Of a DNA stretch of 64,000 nt, positions 9,177-17,712 are shown piece after piece. Under the pieces are notes generated by a model. It searched no databases. It saw nothing but the letters and a program-made list of their open reading frames with translations, and was not told where the DNA came from. The stretch spans positions 62,001 to 126,000 of the forward strand of contig JNJK01000008.1 of assembly GCA_000701625.1 (NCBI GenBank), in the 5' to 3' direction. The position numbers and the translations under genes are program-made. Every line of letters starts with the position of its first letter. Positions within the stretch are counted from its first letter, which is position 1. The stretch comes from Lachnospiraceae bacterium MC2017. GTDB taxonomy: Bacteria; Bacillota; Clostridia; Lachnospirales; Lachnospiraceae.

Positions 9177-10304
9177 TTAGTAATTTCCAAGTATCTTCAT
9201 GTTTCGGGTTTCTTCCCTTAATCCCCGAAGTGCGTTTTTCACGGAAGGATCCATGAGGTTGCCTTCGAAATCAAGGAAAAATCTGTATTCCCACGGGCGA
9301 TCCGGAATAGGACGGCTTTCTATTTTTGTCATATTAAGATCGTTATAGATGATATGAGACAAACATGAATATAAAGAACCGCTCATATGCGGAAGCTCAA
9401 AGCATACGCTTATCTTCTTTGCATCTTTCCTAAATATTTTCTGATTTTTTACAATAATAAATCTTGTGGAATTTCCATCACTGAAATTGATGTTTCTTGC
9501 GAGGATTTCAAGCCCGTAGACTTTTGCTGCACGCTCACCGGCTATCGCTGCCTGTCCGGGATCACCTTCGTCCCTGATCTTCTTTGCAGCCATAGCAGTA
9601 TTGTCATAGCTTAAAATTTTCCAGTCAGCATGATCTTCGAGGAATTTTGCTGACTGCATAAGTGCCATTGGATGTGAATAAACATATTTTATGCCTTCAA
9701 GAGTTGCTCCCGGGAGTCCCATGAGGCAGTTATCTATTTTTATCGTCTGCTCAGCAACGATATAATTCTCATACTCTGTAAGCAGGTCATAGTTTTCTGA
9801 TACGATACCTGCTGAACTATTTTCAATAGGAAGCACTGCATAATCCGCCGCTCCCTCTGCTATCGCACACATAGCTTCTCTAAAAGATTTAACCGAGTGC
9901 GCGTTTACGTCTTCTCCAAAATACTTCACCATGGCAGCCTCAGAATAGGCGCCGTTTACCCCCTGATATACAACTCTGACATTATCTGTATATAACTCAT
10001 CAACCGGAATAAAAGGAGTATTTCCATATATGCCGCGTTCCTGCATGAGTGCGTACTGCTTTTTTCGACTCATTGCCATTATCTGCTCAAAAAGCTCTGT
10101 TACGCCAAGTGCATTAAATTTGCTGTGTGTAAGACTTCTGATCTTTGACAGCTTTTGCTCTTCTCTTGCGCGGTCGAGAACGTTTTTTCCGTTGCGGATC
10201 TTGAAATCAGCCACTTTTTCACTAACTTCCATGCGTTCCTCATAAAGCTTTACGATCTCCGCATCGATCCGGTCTATTTCCTGCCTGTACTCATCTAATT
10301 CCAT
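9177..10304 (-). CDS. pheA: Bifunctional chorismate mutase / prephenate dehydratase (P-protein)
   Basis: A 375-residue enzyme converting chorismate to prephenate and then to phenylpyruvate in phenylalanine synthesis. Residues 1 to 90 are an AroQ-type mutase (IDRIDAEIVKLYEERMEVSE, then DRAREEQKL). Residues about 107 to 285 are the dehydratase with YQGVNGAYSEAA, ENSSAGIVSENYDLL and the NSTRF catalytic motif. The C-terminal ACT domain has the ESRP phenylalanine-binding motif, so feedback inhibition by phenylalanine is expected. GGAGGAACCGG precedes the ATG. No T-box or attenuator was found in the short leader, so control seems to be mainly allosteric. Confidence 0.96.
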   Translation of the reverse strand: MELDEYRQEIDRIDAEIVKLYEERMEVSEKVADFKIRNGKNVLDRAREEQKLSKIRSLTHSKFNALGVTELFEQIMAMSRKKQYALMQERGIYGNTPFIPVDELYTDNVRVVYQGVNGAYSEAAMVKYFGEDVNAHSVKSFREAMCAIAEGAADYAVLPIENSSAGIVSENYDLLTEYENYIVAEQTIKIDNCLMGLPGATLEGIKYVYSHPMALMQSAKFLEDHADWKILSYDNTAMAAKKIRDEGDPGQAAIAGERAAKVYGLEILARNINFSDGNSTRFIIVKNQKIFRKDAKKISVCFELPHMSGSLYSCLSHIIYNDLNMTKIESRPIPDRPWEYRFFLDFEGNLMDPSVKNALRGLREETRNMKILGNY

Positions 10305-10331
10305 TCCGGTTCCTCCAATTTTGTTTGTTTA

Positions 10332-10360
10332 ATAATACCGCTTAACAAGCCGGAGCACAA
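10332..10360 (-). promoter_or_regulatory. Sigma-A type promoter for pheA
   Basis: On the minus strand a TTGTGC -35 box and a TATTAT -10 box are separated by exactly 17 bases. The -10 box lies about 27 bases before the pheA start codon, leaving only a short leader. Confidence 0.6.
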
Positions 10361-10507
10361 CGTTTTGAAGTTATATTTGGCCTTAAACAGTAACCTTTAG
10401 TTTTTTTCTTTTTCTTCCGATAAAAAAACTGATAGGGGTTTATGTTTTTGCTGAGTAGTAACTGTTCTGGATACTTACGTTTTTTCTTACAGATATCGGG
10501 GGTCAGT

Positions 10508-11515
10508 ATGAAAAAGAGCAATATTCTGTTTTTGATCATTCTATCAGCTTTAATCATAGCACTCGGTGTTTTTCGCTTTATGAGCAATCATGTCGCGGAA
10601 AATCCGGTCGGAACTGTCGGGAATACTCCCGGAAATCTGTATAATAAGGGCATGGTATGCGAATATGATGGTTACGTCTATTTCCATAATTATACTGACC
10701 AGGGTACTCTCTACCGTATGAAACCTAACGAAACCGAACCCAAGCAGATCATCAAAGAGAGTGTTGCCTATATTAATGCTGCCGGAAAATATGTCTACTA
10801 TTATCAGAATCATGATAATAACTCCGGTGCCGACCTTGCATTCCTTAGCCGCAACCTTGGTATTTATCGTTCTACTCTTAAAGGAAAAAACACTATTTGC
10901 CTGCAGAAAGCCCCGGTTACTACCGTTGCTTTGATCAACAGCGACGTTTATTACCAGTACTTCGATGACACTTATGGTCTGAACCTTTATAAGAAACACA
11001 TCGACAACACCAAAGAAGAACAGATCACCGATGAACCTGTTCCGCCCCTCTGCCCAGTGAACAACGTGATCTACTATGCAAAGCAGGTCGGCGATCACAA
11101 TCTGTGCTCTCTTAATATCACTAATGGCTCTACAAGTACTGTTTTTAATGGAAATATCTGGAATCCGATCGTTACAGGCGGATATGTTTATTACATGAAT
11201 AATCTCGATGATTACGCCTTGTACCGCAGGAAACTCGGTGATGTGAATGAAGAAAAACTCACTGATGACAGGATCGACTGCTACAACGTTGTAAACAACA
11301 GCTGGATCTACTATCAGAGCAATTCTACTATCGATCCCGCGGTCAAGCGTATGCACGTCGATGGCAGCGAAAACGAAGTCGTTATGAGAGGTAACTATAC
11401 AGAAATAAATGCTTCATCAATGTACGTATATTTCCGCCCGTTTGATAATGAGACTATGGTATATCACCAGCTGATCAACGGACCGGTGAATCCGCAGACA
11501 TTTATTGTGAAGTGA
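10508..11515 (+). CDS. DUF5050-like exported or membrane-anchored beta-propeller protein
   Basis: A 335-residue protein starting MKKSNILFLIILSALIIALG, an N-terminal signal-anchor helix, followed by an extracellular domain. The domain has repeated units of the form G-x-VYYYxN-[ND]-x-x-x-[LY]YR, for example GYVYYMNNLDDYALYRRKLGD, spaced about 45 residues apart. This is typical of DUF5050 domains thought to form beta-propellers. I chose the ATG at 10508 because GGGGG sits 5 bases upstream and it begins the signal sequence; the upstream ATG at 10442 has no good ribosome site. It is one of the few plus-strand genes and converges on the restriction island. Its function is unknown. Confidence 0.75.
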   Translation: MKKSNILFLIILSALIIALGVFRFMSNHVAENPVGTVGNTPGNLYNKGMVCEYDGYVYFHNYTDQGTLYRMKPNETEPKQIIKESVAYINAAGKYVYYYQNHDNNSGADLAFLSRNLGIYRSTLKGKNTICLQKAPVTTVALINSDVYYQYFDDTYGLNLYKKHIDNTKEEQITDEPVPPLCPVNNVIYYAKQVGDHNLCSLNITNGSTSTVFNGNIWNPIVTGGYVYYMNNLDDYALYRRKLGDVNEEKLTDDRIDCYNVVNNSWIYYQSNSTIDPAVKRMHVDGSENEVVMRGNYTEINASSMYVYFRPFDNETMVYHQLINGPVNPQTFIVK

Positions 11516-11527
11516 TTCTTTGACATA

Positions 11528-11730
11528 GTGACGGAAGCGGAGAGCGTTGTTTCCAACGCATCCCGATGAACCGCATTACGGTGAGCTAACTGCTTACTGC
11601 GACTAAGCACGCAGGACATTCGCTTTCGGGATCGCTCTTGCCCTGCGTGCTAAGTCTCCGTATGCAGTGGATCTCACCTATGCGGTTCTTTGACGGGATG
11701 CTTGTGGAAATCAACGCTCTCCGCTTCCTG
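11528..11730. repeat. 203-nt palindromic element, copy 1 (left edge of island)
   Basis: Almost the whole element is an imperfect inverted repeat. The arm at 11533-11613 pairs with the arm at 11641-11728, leaving a loop of about 25 bases. It lies between the convergent DUF5050 and helicase genes. The reverse complement aligns along its full length with copy 2 at 17713-17916, with scattered substitutions only. The core GCGATCCCGAAAG and the ends (GGAAGCGG...GTGAC type) are shared. There is no ORF or U-run, so it is neither a gene nor an ordinary terminator. It may be a foldback MITE, an island boundary or a long structured RNA. Confidence 0.85.
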
Positions 11731-11788
11731 ATTTTTTGAAAAATATGTCCACCCTAACCTATTTGGTCATAAGACATCTCTTTATGTT

Positions 11789-14700
11789 CTATCCAAATAT
11801 TTCATCAAGCTTTTCTTGTAGCTTTCCTTCTTTTGCGTAAGGCAATGCGTCAACTTGCCTAAAATTATGATTTTTTATGCTTACATCCTCATCAAATCCT
11901 AGTATATAACTTGTTGCAATTTTATAAATTATTTCAGTCGGCGCCAGTCCATACACCTGCTTCTCAAAAATATGCTTTAGTCGCTTATTTTTATCAGGAA
12001 ATTGTCTCTTTATCTCCTCACTCCGATATAGTCTTTTTACTATTTCCGTTATATACAGACCTGACTTCATATACAGATCTATAAATGTCTTGTCCTTATC
12101 ATCAAAACATCCAGGATTTTCTTCTTCAAGCATATCTACCATACGCTTCACAACATCCTTAGGTGTAAATATCTGATTCGTTTTCTGTGGTGGGATATAA
12201 TCAAATATATCTTCTACGCTTTTCTCGTCAAAATAATCTGCCAGTCTACGTTTGAGAGTCAAGAATTCCTTCACGGAATCATCAAATACAACCGAATCAA
12301 AAAGTTGCCCCTTAAATTCCTTCTCCTCACCCGTCTCAGAATCGGTATACTTACCTCCATCCCTAAGAAACCTGAACTGTTCCAACGTTATGCTGGTTAC
12401 TTCAAGGAAAACTTTATCTGGTATAACATTGTCAAAAGTTGCCAACGTGACTGTGTCATCACCATACGCCATGAGGAATGACGGTATCGTACGTGAAAAT
12501 CCTCTTAAATGATCTCTGATACCATCTTCTATGGTGTCACGTTCCCGCTCTTTGATCTTTGTTTCAACAGTTTTTACCGTATCCTGCATAGATTTTTTTG
12601 TAAACTCATCCACTACAGCATTAAGATTTACCTTTAGATTATCGTCAGCATCTTTCTGCTTCTTATCAAACTCTGCTTCTATCTCTTCTGTAGTTTTACC
12701 AGTCTCATGCCGTTTCTGCAGTTCCAGAGACCGTTCCTGTTCAATGATACTTTTTTCTATGTTATATTCAGCTACCGTCCTGTCGACCATTCGATCTGCA
12801 TCGTTTTTTAACCGGCTTTCAATTTGCCTCTTATCTGAAGCTTTCATGTTGTCACCGTAGTTTTCCTTTGTCGCATCCACGATATCTTTTACAATGGTTC
12901 CACTCAGATATTCCTTAAGCCGTTTATTAAGTGAATCTGGTTTAGAATTCTCTTCATGACGAACTTCAAAAACGATATCCTTCAGCTGCTCTTTGGCATT
13001 ATCAAATATCTTCTCACCGAAAACATCTGTGGTCTTTCCGATAACATAGCTATCAGGTAAATCAATCTCTCCATCTTCATTAAGATGTAATTCTTCTTTT
13101 ACTTCTTCAGAAAAGTTAATCTTTGAGGTCGGTTCTTCGATAGCTTCGAACTGCTCTATGATATCTATTACCTCTTTCGGCGCCGAGAAAACATTATTGA
13201 TATTTTGAAACAAAAAATTACTCATAAACCCGCGGCGAACAACCTCAACAGATTTAATTTTTCGCGGAATTGTAAGCACTTTTTCTGCATCAAGTTCCAC
13301 CAATTCTCCATGTTCATCCTCTCCTATAACAGGAAAGAAATTGAGCAATTCTCTTATGTTATCCTTTCTGGTCTCAACATCACCTCTGCCCGATGCCGTA
13401 TCAGAATACAGATCATTTGCAAATTCCTCAAAAATTATTAGCGTCCTTGCCGGATCAAAATCGAAAACATATGCATTCTCTTTTCGTCTAAATTCACTTC
13501 CACACTTAAAAAGGCAAGGATTCTGAGACCTAAAAGCTGCCTGCATATAAAGTGATGGTGACTTTACATTAGAAAGCATCAGAACCGCAGACCACTCCGG
13601 AATAGTAATACCAGTTGTAAGCTGACCTACCGAAAGTGTAATCGTCTTATCGTTTTCCTTTATAGCTTTAACAACACGGTCAAAGGATTTCATATTTTCA
13701 TCATCATCATCAATTTTGCCATCACCTACAGCGAGAACTAATTCATAATCCTTGAATACCGGATGATCTTTCAGTTTTTTATATAAAGCCCTTGCACTCT
13801 CTACTCTGTCGAGCAGCCAGAAAGTATGCTTCAACTCATCTCTAAGTTCTTTTGTTGAAAACGGATATTTATTCTGAAGTGTTAATGCATCAAGAAACTT
13901 ATCAACGGAGCTATCATGAATAAACCTTCCATTATTCGTTGCAAAGAACTCATTTAAGTCAAACGCGTATTCCTCCGTCTCACCCTGTATCTCAATTCCC
14001 TGAGATAACTCATCCTTTATAATTTCCGACATCTGATATGTATACAGATTCAGCTTTGGCAGATTAGCATATGGATTTTCTATTTCAGAGAAGCAATCCC
14101 AGTCACGCTTGATCTTCTGTTCATCAGCATATGTATAGTTAAAAATTGCATTTCTATCGAACTTATTATTTGCCAAAGCCTTGAACGGAGTTCCAGAAAG
14201 ATGAAGTGTGAACTTGCGCTTAATTCGCTCAAATGCTACATCTGTCTTATAAGTATCAACGCCTTCATGTGCTTCATCAATAACAAGAAGATCCCAGTCA
14301 ATAGTACTTAGTTCATGAAGTTTATTGAAATTACCACCAAAATATACAGAACCCTTTATATCTTGAAGAGATGCAAAGTAAATAAGCCCCATTGACATAG
14401 CGTTCATTCCATCAGTTTCCCGCTTCTTTTTATCATTTTCATATGTATCATAGCTGATCACCAGCGGTCTGTCCTTTATCCCATCAACATTACTTACAAA
14501 GAAATAACCTGATTCTCTACCAATAAATTTCGCATAATCCGAGTACCAGCTATTTGCTATAGCCGGTCTGTTAGTAACGATCAGGATTTTTTGCGCCCCT
14601 ATCCGTTTACAGAAATCATACACAGATAGTGTCTTTCCAAATCTCGGTTTAGCATTCCACAAATACTCCCCACCTTCATGAGTCTGCCTGTAACCTATAG

Positions 14701-15148
14701 TATCTGATACAGCTTTTTGCTGTTCCTGACGAAGGGAATACGGAACAATTACTCTCTGCTTCTGAACATTCCCACGATTAGAGCGAAATTCATTGAACAT
14801 GTACCTAGAATCCTGTGGCGAAATGCAGAACCACTCGTTTTTATCTTCCTCATCAAAAAATTTGTTTCCCATATCCTGCGGTTGCTTAACATCATTCTTT
14901 CGCAAATAAGCATGAAAGTCGTGATCAGTAAAACGCTCACCGGATCCGTCATCGAAAATGGCATTTCCAACCCATTCTTTTTGAGGTTTGATTCCTGCTG
15001 TATGTGTCTGTTGATAAATGCGGGTATCAACGTCCTGTTCGGTATATCCTATCTTAATATAACCGTCATGATACGTAATTCCAGGTGTAGTATAAGCATA
15101 AATCATTGGAACAACCGGTTTTGTGGATTTTATGTTAGGTTTGTTCAT
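11789..15148 (-). CDS. GIY-YIG-like nuclease + SF2 helicase + N-terminal half of an N6-adenine methyltransferase (restriction subunit)
   Basis: A 1119-residue fusion. Residues about 14 to 105 look like a GIY-YIG/T5orf172 nuclease (IYAYTTP, GYIKIGYT, a glutamate in ERFTDHDF). Residues about 137 to 600 are an SF2 helicase with YSLRQEQQKAV, motif I AKPRFGKT (166-173), DEAH (291-294), SGTPF and a motif V-like LTTGITIPEW. A long charged helical region follows. Residues 990 to 1119 hold methyltransferase motif X (FTPKDVVKRM), a changed motif I (FIDLYMKSG), motif II (VYGLAPTEI) and motif III (NFRQVDALPYA), and then the protein ends just where motif IV would follow. That half is the gene immediately upstream. 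The architecture recalls Type ISP enzymes. Target and activity are unknown. Confidence 0.82.
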   Translation of the reverse strand: MNKPNIKSTKPVVPMIYAYTTPGITYHDGYIKIGYTEQDVDTRIYQQTHTAGIKPQKEWVGNAIFDDGSGERFTDHDFHAYLRKNDVKQPQDMGNKFFDEEDKNEWFCISPQDSRYMFNEFRSNRGNVQKQRVIVPYSLRQEQQKAVSDTIGYRQTHEGGEYLWNAKPRFGKTLSVYDFCKRIGAQKILIVTNRPAIANSWYSDYAKFIGRESGYFFVSNVDGIKDRPLVISYDTYENDKKKRETDGMNAMSMGLIYFASLQDIKGSVYFGGNFNKLHELSTIDWDLLVIDEAHEGVDTYKTDVAFERIKRKFTLHLSGTPFKALANNKFDRNAIFNYTYADEQKIKRDWDCFSEIENPYANLPKLNLYTYQMSEIIKDELSQGIEIQGETEEYAFDLNEFFATNNGRFIHDSSVDKFLDALTLQNKYPFSTKELRDELKHTFWLLDRVESARALYKKLKDHPVFKDYELVLAVGDGKIDDDDENMKSFDRVVKAIKENDKTITLSVGQLTTGITIPEWSAVLMLSNVKSPSLYMQAAFRSQNPCLFKCGSEFRRKENAYVFDFDPARTLIIFEEFANDLYSDTASGRGDVETRKDNIRELLNFFPVIGEDEHGELVELDAEKVLTIPRKIKSVEVVRRGFMSNFLFQNINNVFSAPKEVIDIIEQFEAIEEPTSKINFSEEVKEELHLNEDGEIDLPDSYVIGKTTDVFGEKIFDNAKEQLKDIVFEVRHEENSKPDSLNKRLKEYLSGTIVKDIVDATKENYGDNMKASDKRQIESRLKNDADRMVDRTVAEYNIEKSIIEQERSLELQKRHETGKTTEEIEAEFDKKQKDADDNLKVNLNAVVDEFTKKSMQDTVKTVETKIKERERDTIEDGIRDHLRGFSRTIPSFLMAYGDDTVTLATFDNVIPDKVFLEVTSITLEQFRFLRDGGKYTDSETGEEKEFKGQLFDSVVFDDSVKEFLTLKRRLADYFDEKSVEDIFDYIPPQKTNQIFTPKDVVKRMVDMLEEENPGCFDDKDKTFIDLYMKSGLYITEIVKRLYRSEEIKRQFPDKNKRLKHIFEKQVYGLAPTEIIYKIATSYILGFDEDVSIKNHNFRQVDALPYAKEGKLQEKLDEIFG

Positions 15149-15149
15149 C

Positions 15150-16223
15150 TTAATTCTTGCTCCCTCTTAAATTATCAATAACGCCTCTTATATAAGCAAT
15201 TTCTTCATCAGACAGATCTATCATAGCGAATAGTTGTTTATCTAAATCAATGTTGAAATCTATGATTCCATTATCTGATTTGTAATTCTTTATATCAGGT
15301 ACCATAAGACCAAGAGAAGTTAACGCCTCATCTGTCATCAAAAAAGCGTACCTAATCAAATAGGTTTTTGCATACTCATAGAAATTTTTTGCCTCTTCAT
15401 ACGTTTTGAATGACCTCAACGCGACCCTTGCCCGTCCATAAGCAGAATGATTATCTATGATTTCTATTTGGTTATCTCTTTTTTGTCCCCCTGCATTTGC
15501 GCTTGAAACAACTACTTGAAACTCATCGATATATTCAGCTTTATTCTTTATCACACTTCTATTTGCGATAAACCATTTTGCGCGTCCTGCTTTTCCTGCT
15601 TTGTCATTTGTAAGCAATTTTATTTCTTGATCGTAGTCAACTATTTCCGATTCATTATATTGTCTTACTAAATCCGGGTGTTTTTCAACAAAATCACTTT
15701 CTATTCCAAAAAGTGATCGAGGTAAAATTGCATCATGAAGAAACTCAATTTTATATTTACTTACAAATCTCTTTATCTTCTTTGTAATTGATACGTCATT
15801 CGGATTTAATGGAACTAAATCATCCCCGGGATTTTCCGTATATATTTGTTTTATATTGCCGTTATGGGCATATACATAATTGAAACCTTCTGTAGTTTTA
15901 TCCTGCCTTTTTGTAACGATAGTAATTCCATCCGCCAAATCTGCTGCTCTCCCAAACACTTCCTTCGCATCCGGAAAAAATTCAACCGTGGATAATCGAT
16001 GGTCATTTATTAACTCTTTTCCGAACTGCTTTAACCCTTTTCCCGACTGATGCATCCATCTTCCGCCTGGATAAATCATTACTGTACTTTCACGTGCTAT
16101 CTCATCAGCTTGTATTTGAAAGTAATGAAAAATATTTTTTCTTGGAGCCTGACCATTTTTAGATGATTTATTTTCAGACTCTTCCTGATAGGGCGGATTC
16201 CCAATCACATAATCAAACTTCAT
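15150..16223 (-). CDS. Eco57I-like methyltransferase half with motif IV (NPPY) and target-recognition region
   Basis: A 357-residue protein that begins directly with FDYVIGNPPYQ, so the catalytic NPPY motif is at residues 9 to 12. There is no room for motifs X and I before it. Later regions (TVMIYPGGRWM, ADLADGITIVTKR, then a 200-residue tail) fit the C-terminal half and target-recognition part of gamma-class N6-adenine methyltransferases. I chose the ATG at 16223 because AAGGAG lies 7 bases upstream; the longer frame to 16295 would run through an operator palindrome. It ends one base before the nuclease-helicase gene, whose C-terminus supplies the missing motifs. The two proteins probably form one active site. 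Confidence 0.82.
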   Translation of the reverse strand: MKFDYVIGNPPYQEESENKSSKNGQAPRKNIFHYFQIQADEIARESTVMIYPGGRWMHQSGKGLKQFGKELINDHRLSTVEFFPDAKEVFGRAADLADGITIVTKRQDKTTEGFNYVYAHNGNIKQIYTENPGDDLVPLNPNDVSITKKIKRFVSKYKIEFLHDAILPRSLFGIESDFVEKHPDLVRQYNESEIVDYDQEIKLLTNDKAGKAGRAKWFIANRSVIKNKAEYIDEFQVVVSSANAGGQKRDNQIEIIDNHSAYGRARVALRSFKTYEEAKNFYEYAKTYLIRYAFLMTDEALTSLGLMVPDIKNYKSDNGIIDFNIDLDKQLFAMIDLSDEEIAYIRGVIDNLRGSKN

Positions 16224-16236
16224 TTTCATGCTCCTT

Positions 16237-16255
16237 TGACATTCACCGAATGTCA
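16237..16255. promoter_or_regulatory. Operator palindrome 1 (methyltransferase 5' leader)
   Basis: TGACATTCACCGAATGTCA is a perfect inverted repeat of TGACATTC around a short centre. It sits directly against the ribosome site of the methyltransferase gene, so a bound regulator would block elongation or initiation. It is one of three near-identical sites. Confidence 0.72.
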
Positions 16256-16300
16256 TTTTTTTAAAAAAATATTCCCTGAGAAGGGAACAAACCATTATTT

Positions 16301-16319
16301 TGACATTCAGTGAATGTCA
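16301..16319. promoter_or_regulatory. Operator palindrome 2 (transcription start region)
   Basis: TGACATTCAGTGAATGTCA is a near-perfect palindrome. It covers the expected start point of the minus-strand methyltransferase promoter. A TTGACA hexamer at 16300-16305, overlapping the site, may serve as the -35 of the plus-strand regulator gene with a weak -10 (TATCCT) 18 bases on. Confidence 0.72.
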
Positions 16320-16330
16320 TATTTATCCTA

Positions 16331-16359
16331 AATATATAGCAAAATAAATCCCGTGACAA
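16331..16359 (-). promoter_or_regulatory. Sigma-A type promoter of the methyltransferase-helicase operon
   Basis: Reading the minus strand, TTGTCA (-35) and TATATT (-10) are 17 bases apart. The -35 box lies inside operator 3 and the start point falls in operator 2, so the operon should be under direct control of the neighbouring XRE protein. Confidence 0.55.
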
Positions 16360-16372
16360 TCAGTGAATGTCA
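16354..16372. promoter_or_regulatory. Operator palindrome 3 (upstream of the XRE gene)
   Basis: TGACAATCAGTGAATGTCA differs from operator 2 at a single base. It ends 13 bases before the regulator start codon and next to its GGGGTGA ribosome site, which suggests autoregulation as in controller proteins of restriction-modification systems. Confidence 0.72.
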
Positions 16373-16385
16373 CGGGGTGAATAAT

Positions 16386-16634
16386 ATGTTTATTAATAAA
16401 TCAAAATGTGGAAAAAATAATATCTGTGGAGATATGGTAAAAAGGTATCGGATAAATATGGATATTTCCCAAAGAGAACTTGCCGATATGCTTCAAGTCA
16501 CTGGACTTGATGTTGATAAAAATGCTATCCAACGGATCGAATGTGGAAAGCGGTTTGTCACTGATATAGAATTGAAAGCTCTTATAAAAGTTTTGAACTG
16601 TAATTATAACGATTTATTAAATAACGCTGATTAA
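16386..16634 (+). CDS. Small XRE-family regulator, controller (C) protein-like
   Basis: An 82-residue protein, nearly all of it one HTH_3 domain: VKRYRINMDISQRELADML (helices 1 and 2), the recognition helix around DKNAIQRIECGKRF, then ALIKVLNCNYNDLL. The size fits C proteins of restriction-modification operons. I chose the ATG at 16386, preceded by GGGGTGA; an upstream GTG would start inside an operator. It is divergent from the methyltransferase-helicase pair and convergent with the other methylase-like gene, from which it is separated by 7 bases. Three 19-bp palindromes surround its promoter region. It likely times methylation against restriction after entry into a new host. Confidence 0.8.
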   Translation: MFINKSKCGKNNICGDMVKRYRINMDISQRELADMLQVTGLDVDKNAIQRIECGKRFVTDIELKALIKVLNCNYNDLLNNAD

Positions 16635-16641
16635 AATCTTA

Positions 16642-17568
16642 TCATCCTTTCCTCAGACTGCTGTATGTTATAGATTCATTGCTTCTCCAGTCATATACTT
16701 TACAATTTAAAGACTCCGGTTCGGTATCATTAATTCCGACCGCAAAATCAAATAGACTCATTTGATGATACTCTTCCTGCGGCTTTCCGAAAGGAACTGT
16801 TCCGGTGATTCCATCCATTTGCCAAAAATTCCAAACAATAATATTAGTCACTTTTCTTAGTTCATCATCACTCGGATTCCTATTCCAACGATCATTCATA
16901 TACTCAACAAATGTTATAAGAAGATTAATACGGGCTATTAACAGGTTATCTCCTTGAAACTCGTATCCATAAACGCTTTGATAAGCCCGGATCGTCCATT
17001 TGATCCAATCTTTTTCGCTGTCAGTATTCTCATTAATAATACGCAGCTTACGGTCCAGAATGCCAATTCTCTGATTCACAGGAATTCTCTCTCCAGTTGC
17101 CGCATCATACCTCGATACAATATATGGTGCTTCACCACATGTTATTTCCAGACGTCTTGAATCTACATACTTTTTCCAATCCTCTTTTTTATTGAAAGAT
17201 ACCGGTTCCGTCGTTGTTTCCCAAGCATGCTCTTTCTCTATATTGAAAACATCTTCTCTTCCAAACCACTCTGCATCACAGTGGTTATTCATCTTATTAC
17301 AAATCCATGACGGAGTGAATACCTCAGCCTTTTTTCGAGTTCTTTCATTCTGTTCTTCCGCAGTTTTGCTAACCCTCGGCTGTATTTCGCACGAATCAAA
17401 ACCCTGAAGCAAATAAGGAGTGATCTGTGTCTTCGCAGTTATATTATGCTTTGATCCACTATATGCATCTGTTGCAAAAATAATATTGCATTTTGTTGTC
17501 TTGTCTTTAAGAAGCATCGGTAGCATATCTTTCACCGGATATTCATTAATATTAATCAGCTCTTGCAA
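16642..17568 (-). CDS. Methyltransferase-like subunit with motifs X and I only (restriction subunit M-like)
   Basis: A 308-residue protein. FTPSWICNKM at 84-93 resembles motif X, LEITCGEAPY at 140-149 a motif I SAM loop, GYEFQGDNLLIARINLL at 201-217 motif II, and NFWQMDG at 247-253 a motif III-like segment. No NPPY or DPPY catalytic motif is present, so alone it should not methylate. It may pair with the NPPY-bearing protein as an alternative SAM-binding half, or be a DNA-binding or regulatory subunit. The start is a TTG at 17568, 7 bases after AGGAG. It converges on the XRE gene and has its own upstream region next to palindromic copy 2. Confidence 0.68.
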   Translation of the reverse strand: MQELININEYPVKDMLPMLLKDKTTKCNIIFATDAYSGSKHNITAKTQITPYLLQGFDSCEIQPRVSKTAEEQNERTRKKAEVFTPSWICNKMNNHCDAEWFGREDVFNIEKEHAWETTTEPVSFNKKEDWKKYVDSRRLEITCGEAPYIVSRYDAATGERIPVNQRIGILDRKLRIINENTDSEKDWIKWTIRAYQSVYGYEFQGDNLLIARINLLITFVEYMNDRWNRNPSDDELRKVTNIIVWNFWQMDGITGTVPFGKPQEEYHQMSLFDFAVGINDTEPESLNCKVYDWRSNESITYSSLRKG

Positions 17569-17712
17569 TAGTCGTCTCCTTTTTATGATTTATATCAGTT
17601 ACTTCATAATAACCTCTTAGTGTTCTCAATTGTACAGCTTTAATAAACGGTTGTCATTCCAAGGATCATGTTTTTTATTAGTGCTTCACAATTAGCCAAC
17701 TTACAACGCAGT

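Noticed and set aside
11528-11730. Palindrome as a plain bidirectional terminator
   Set aside because: The arms are about 85 bases, no U-run follows either strand and a second copy stands away from any operon end.
16353-16388. GTG start for the XRE gene inside operator 3
   Set aside because: It has no ribosome site and would add 11 residues from a palindrome; the ATG at 16386 has GGGGTGA.
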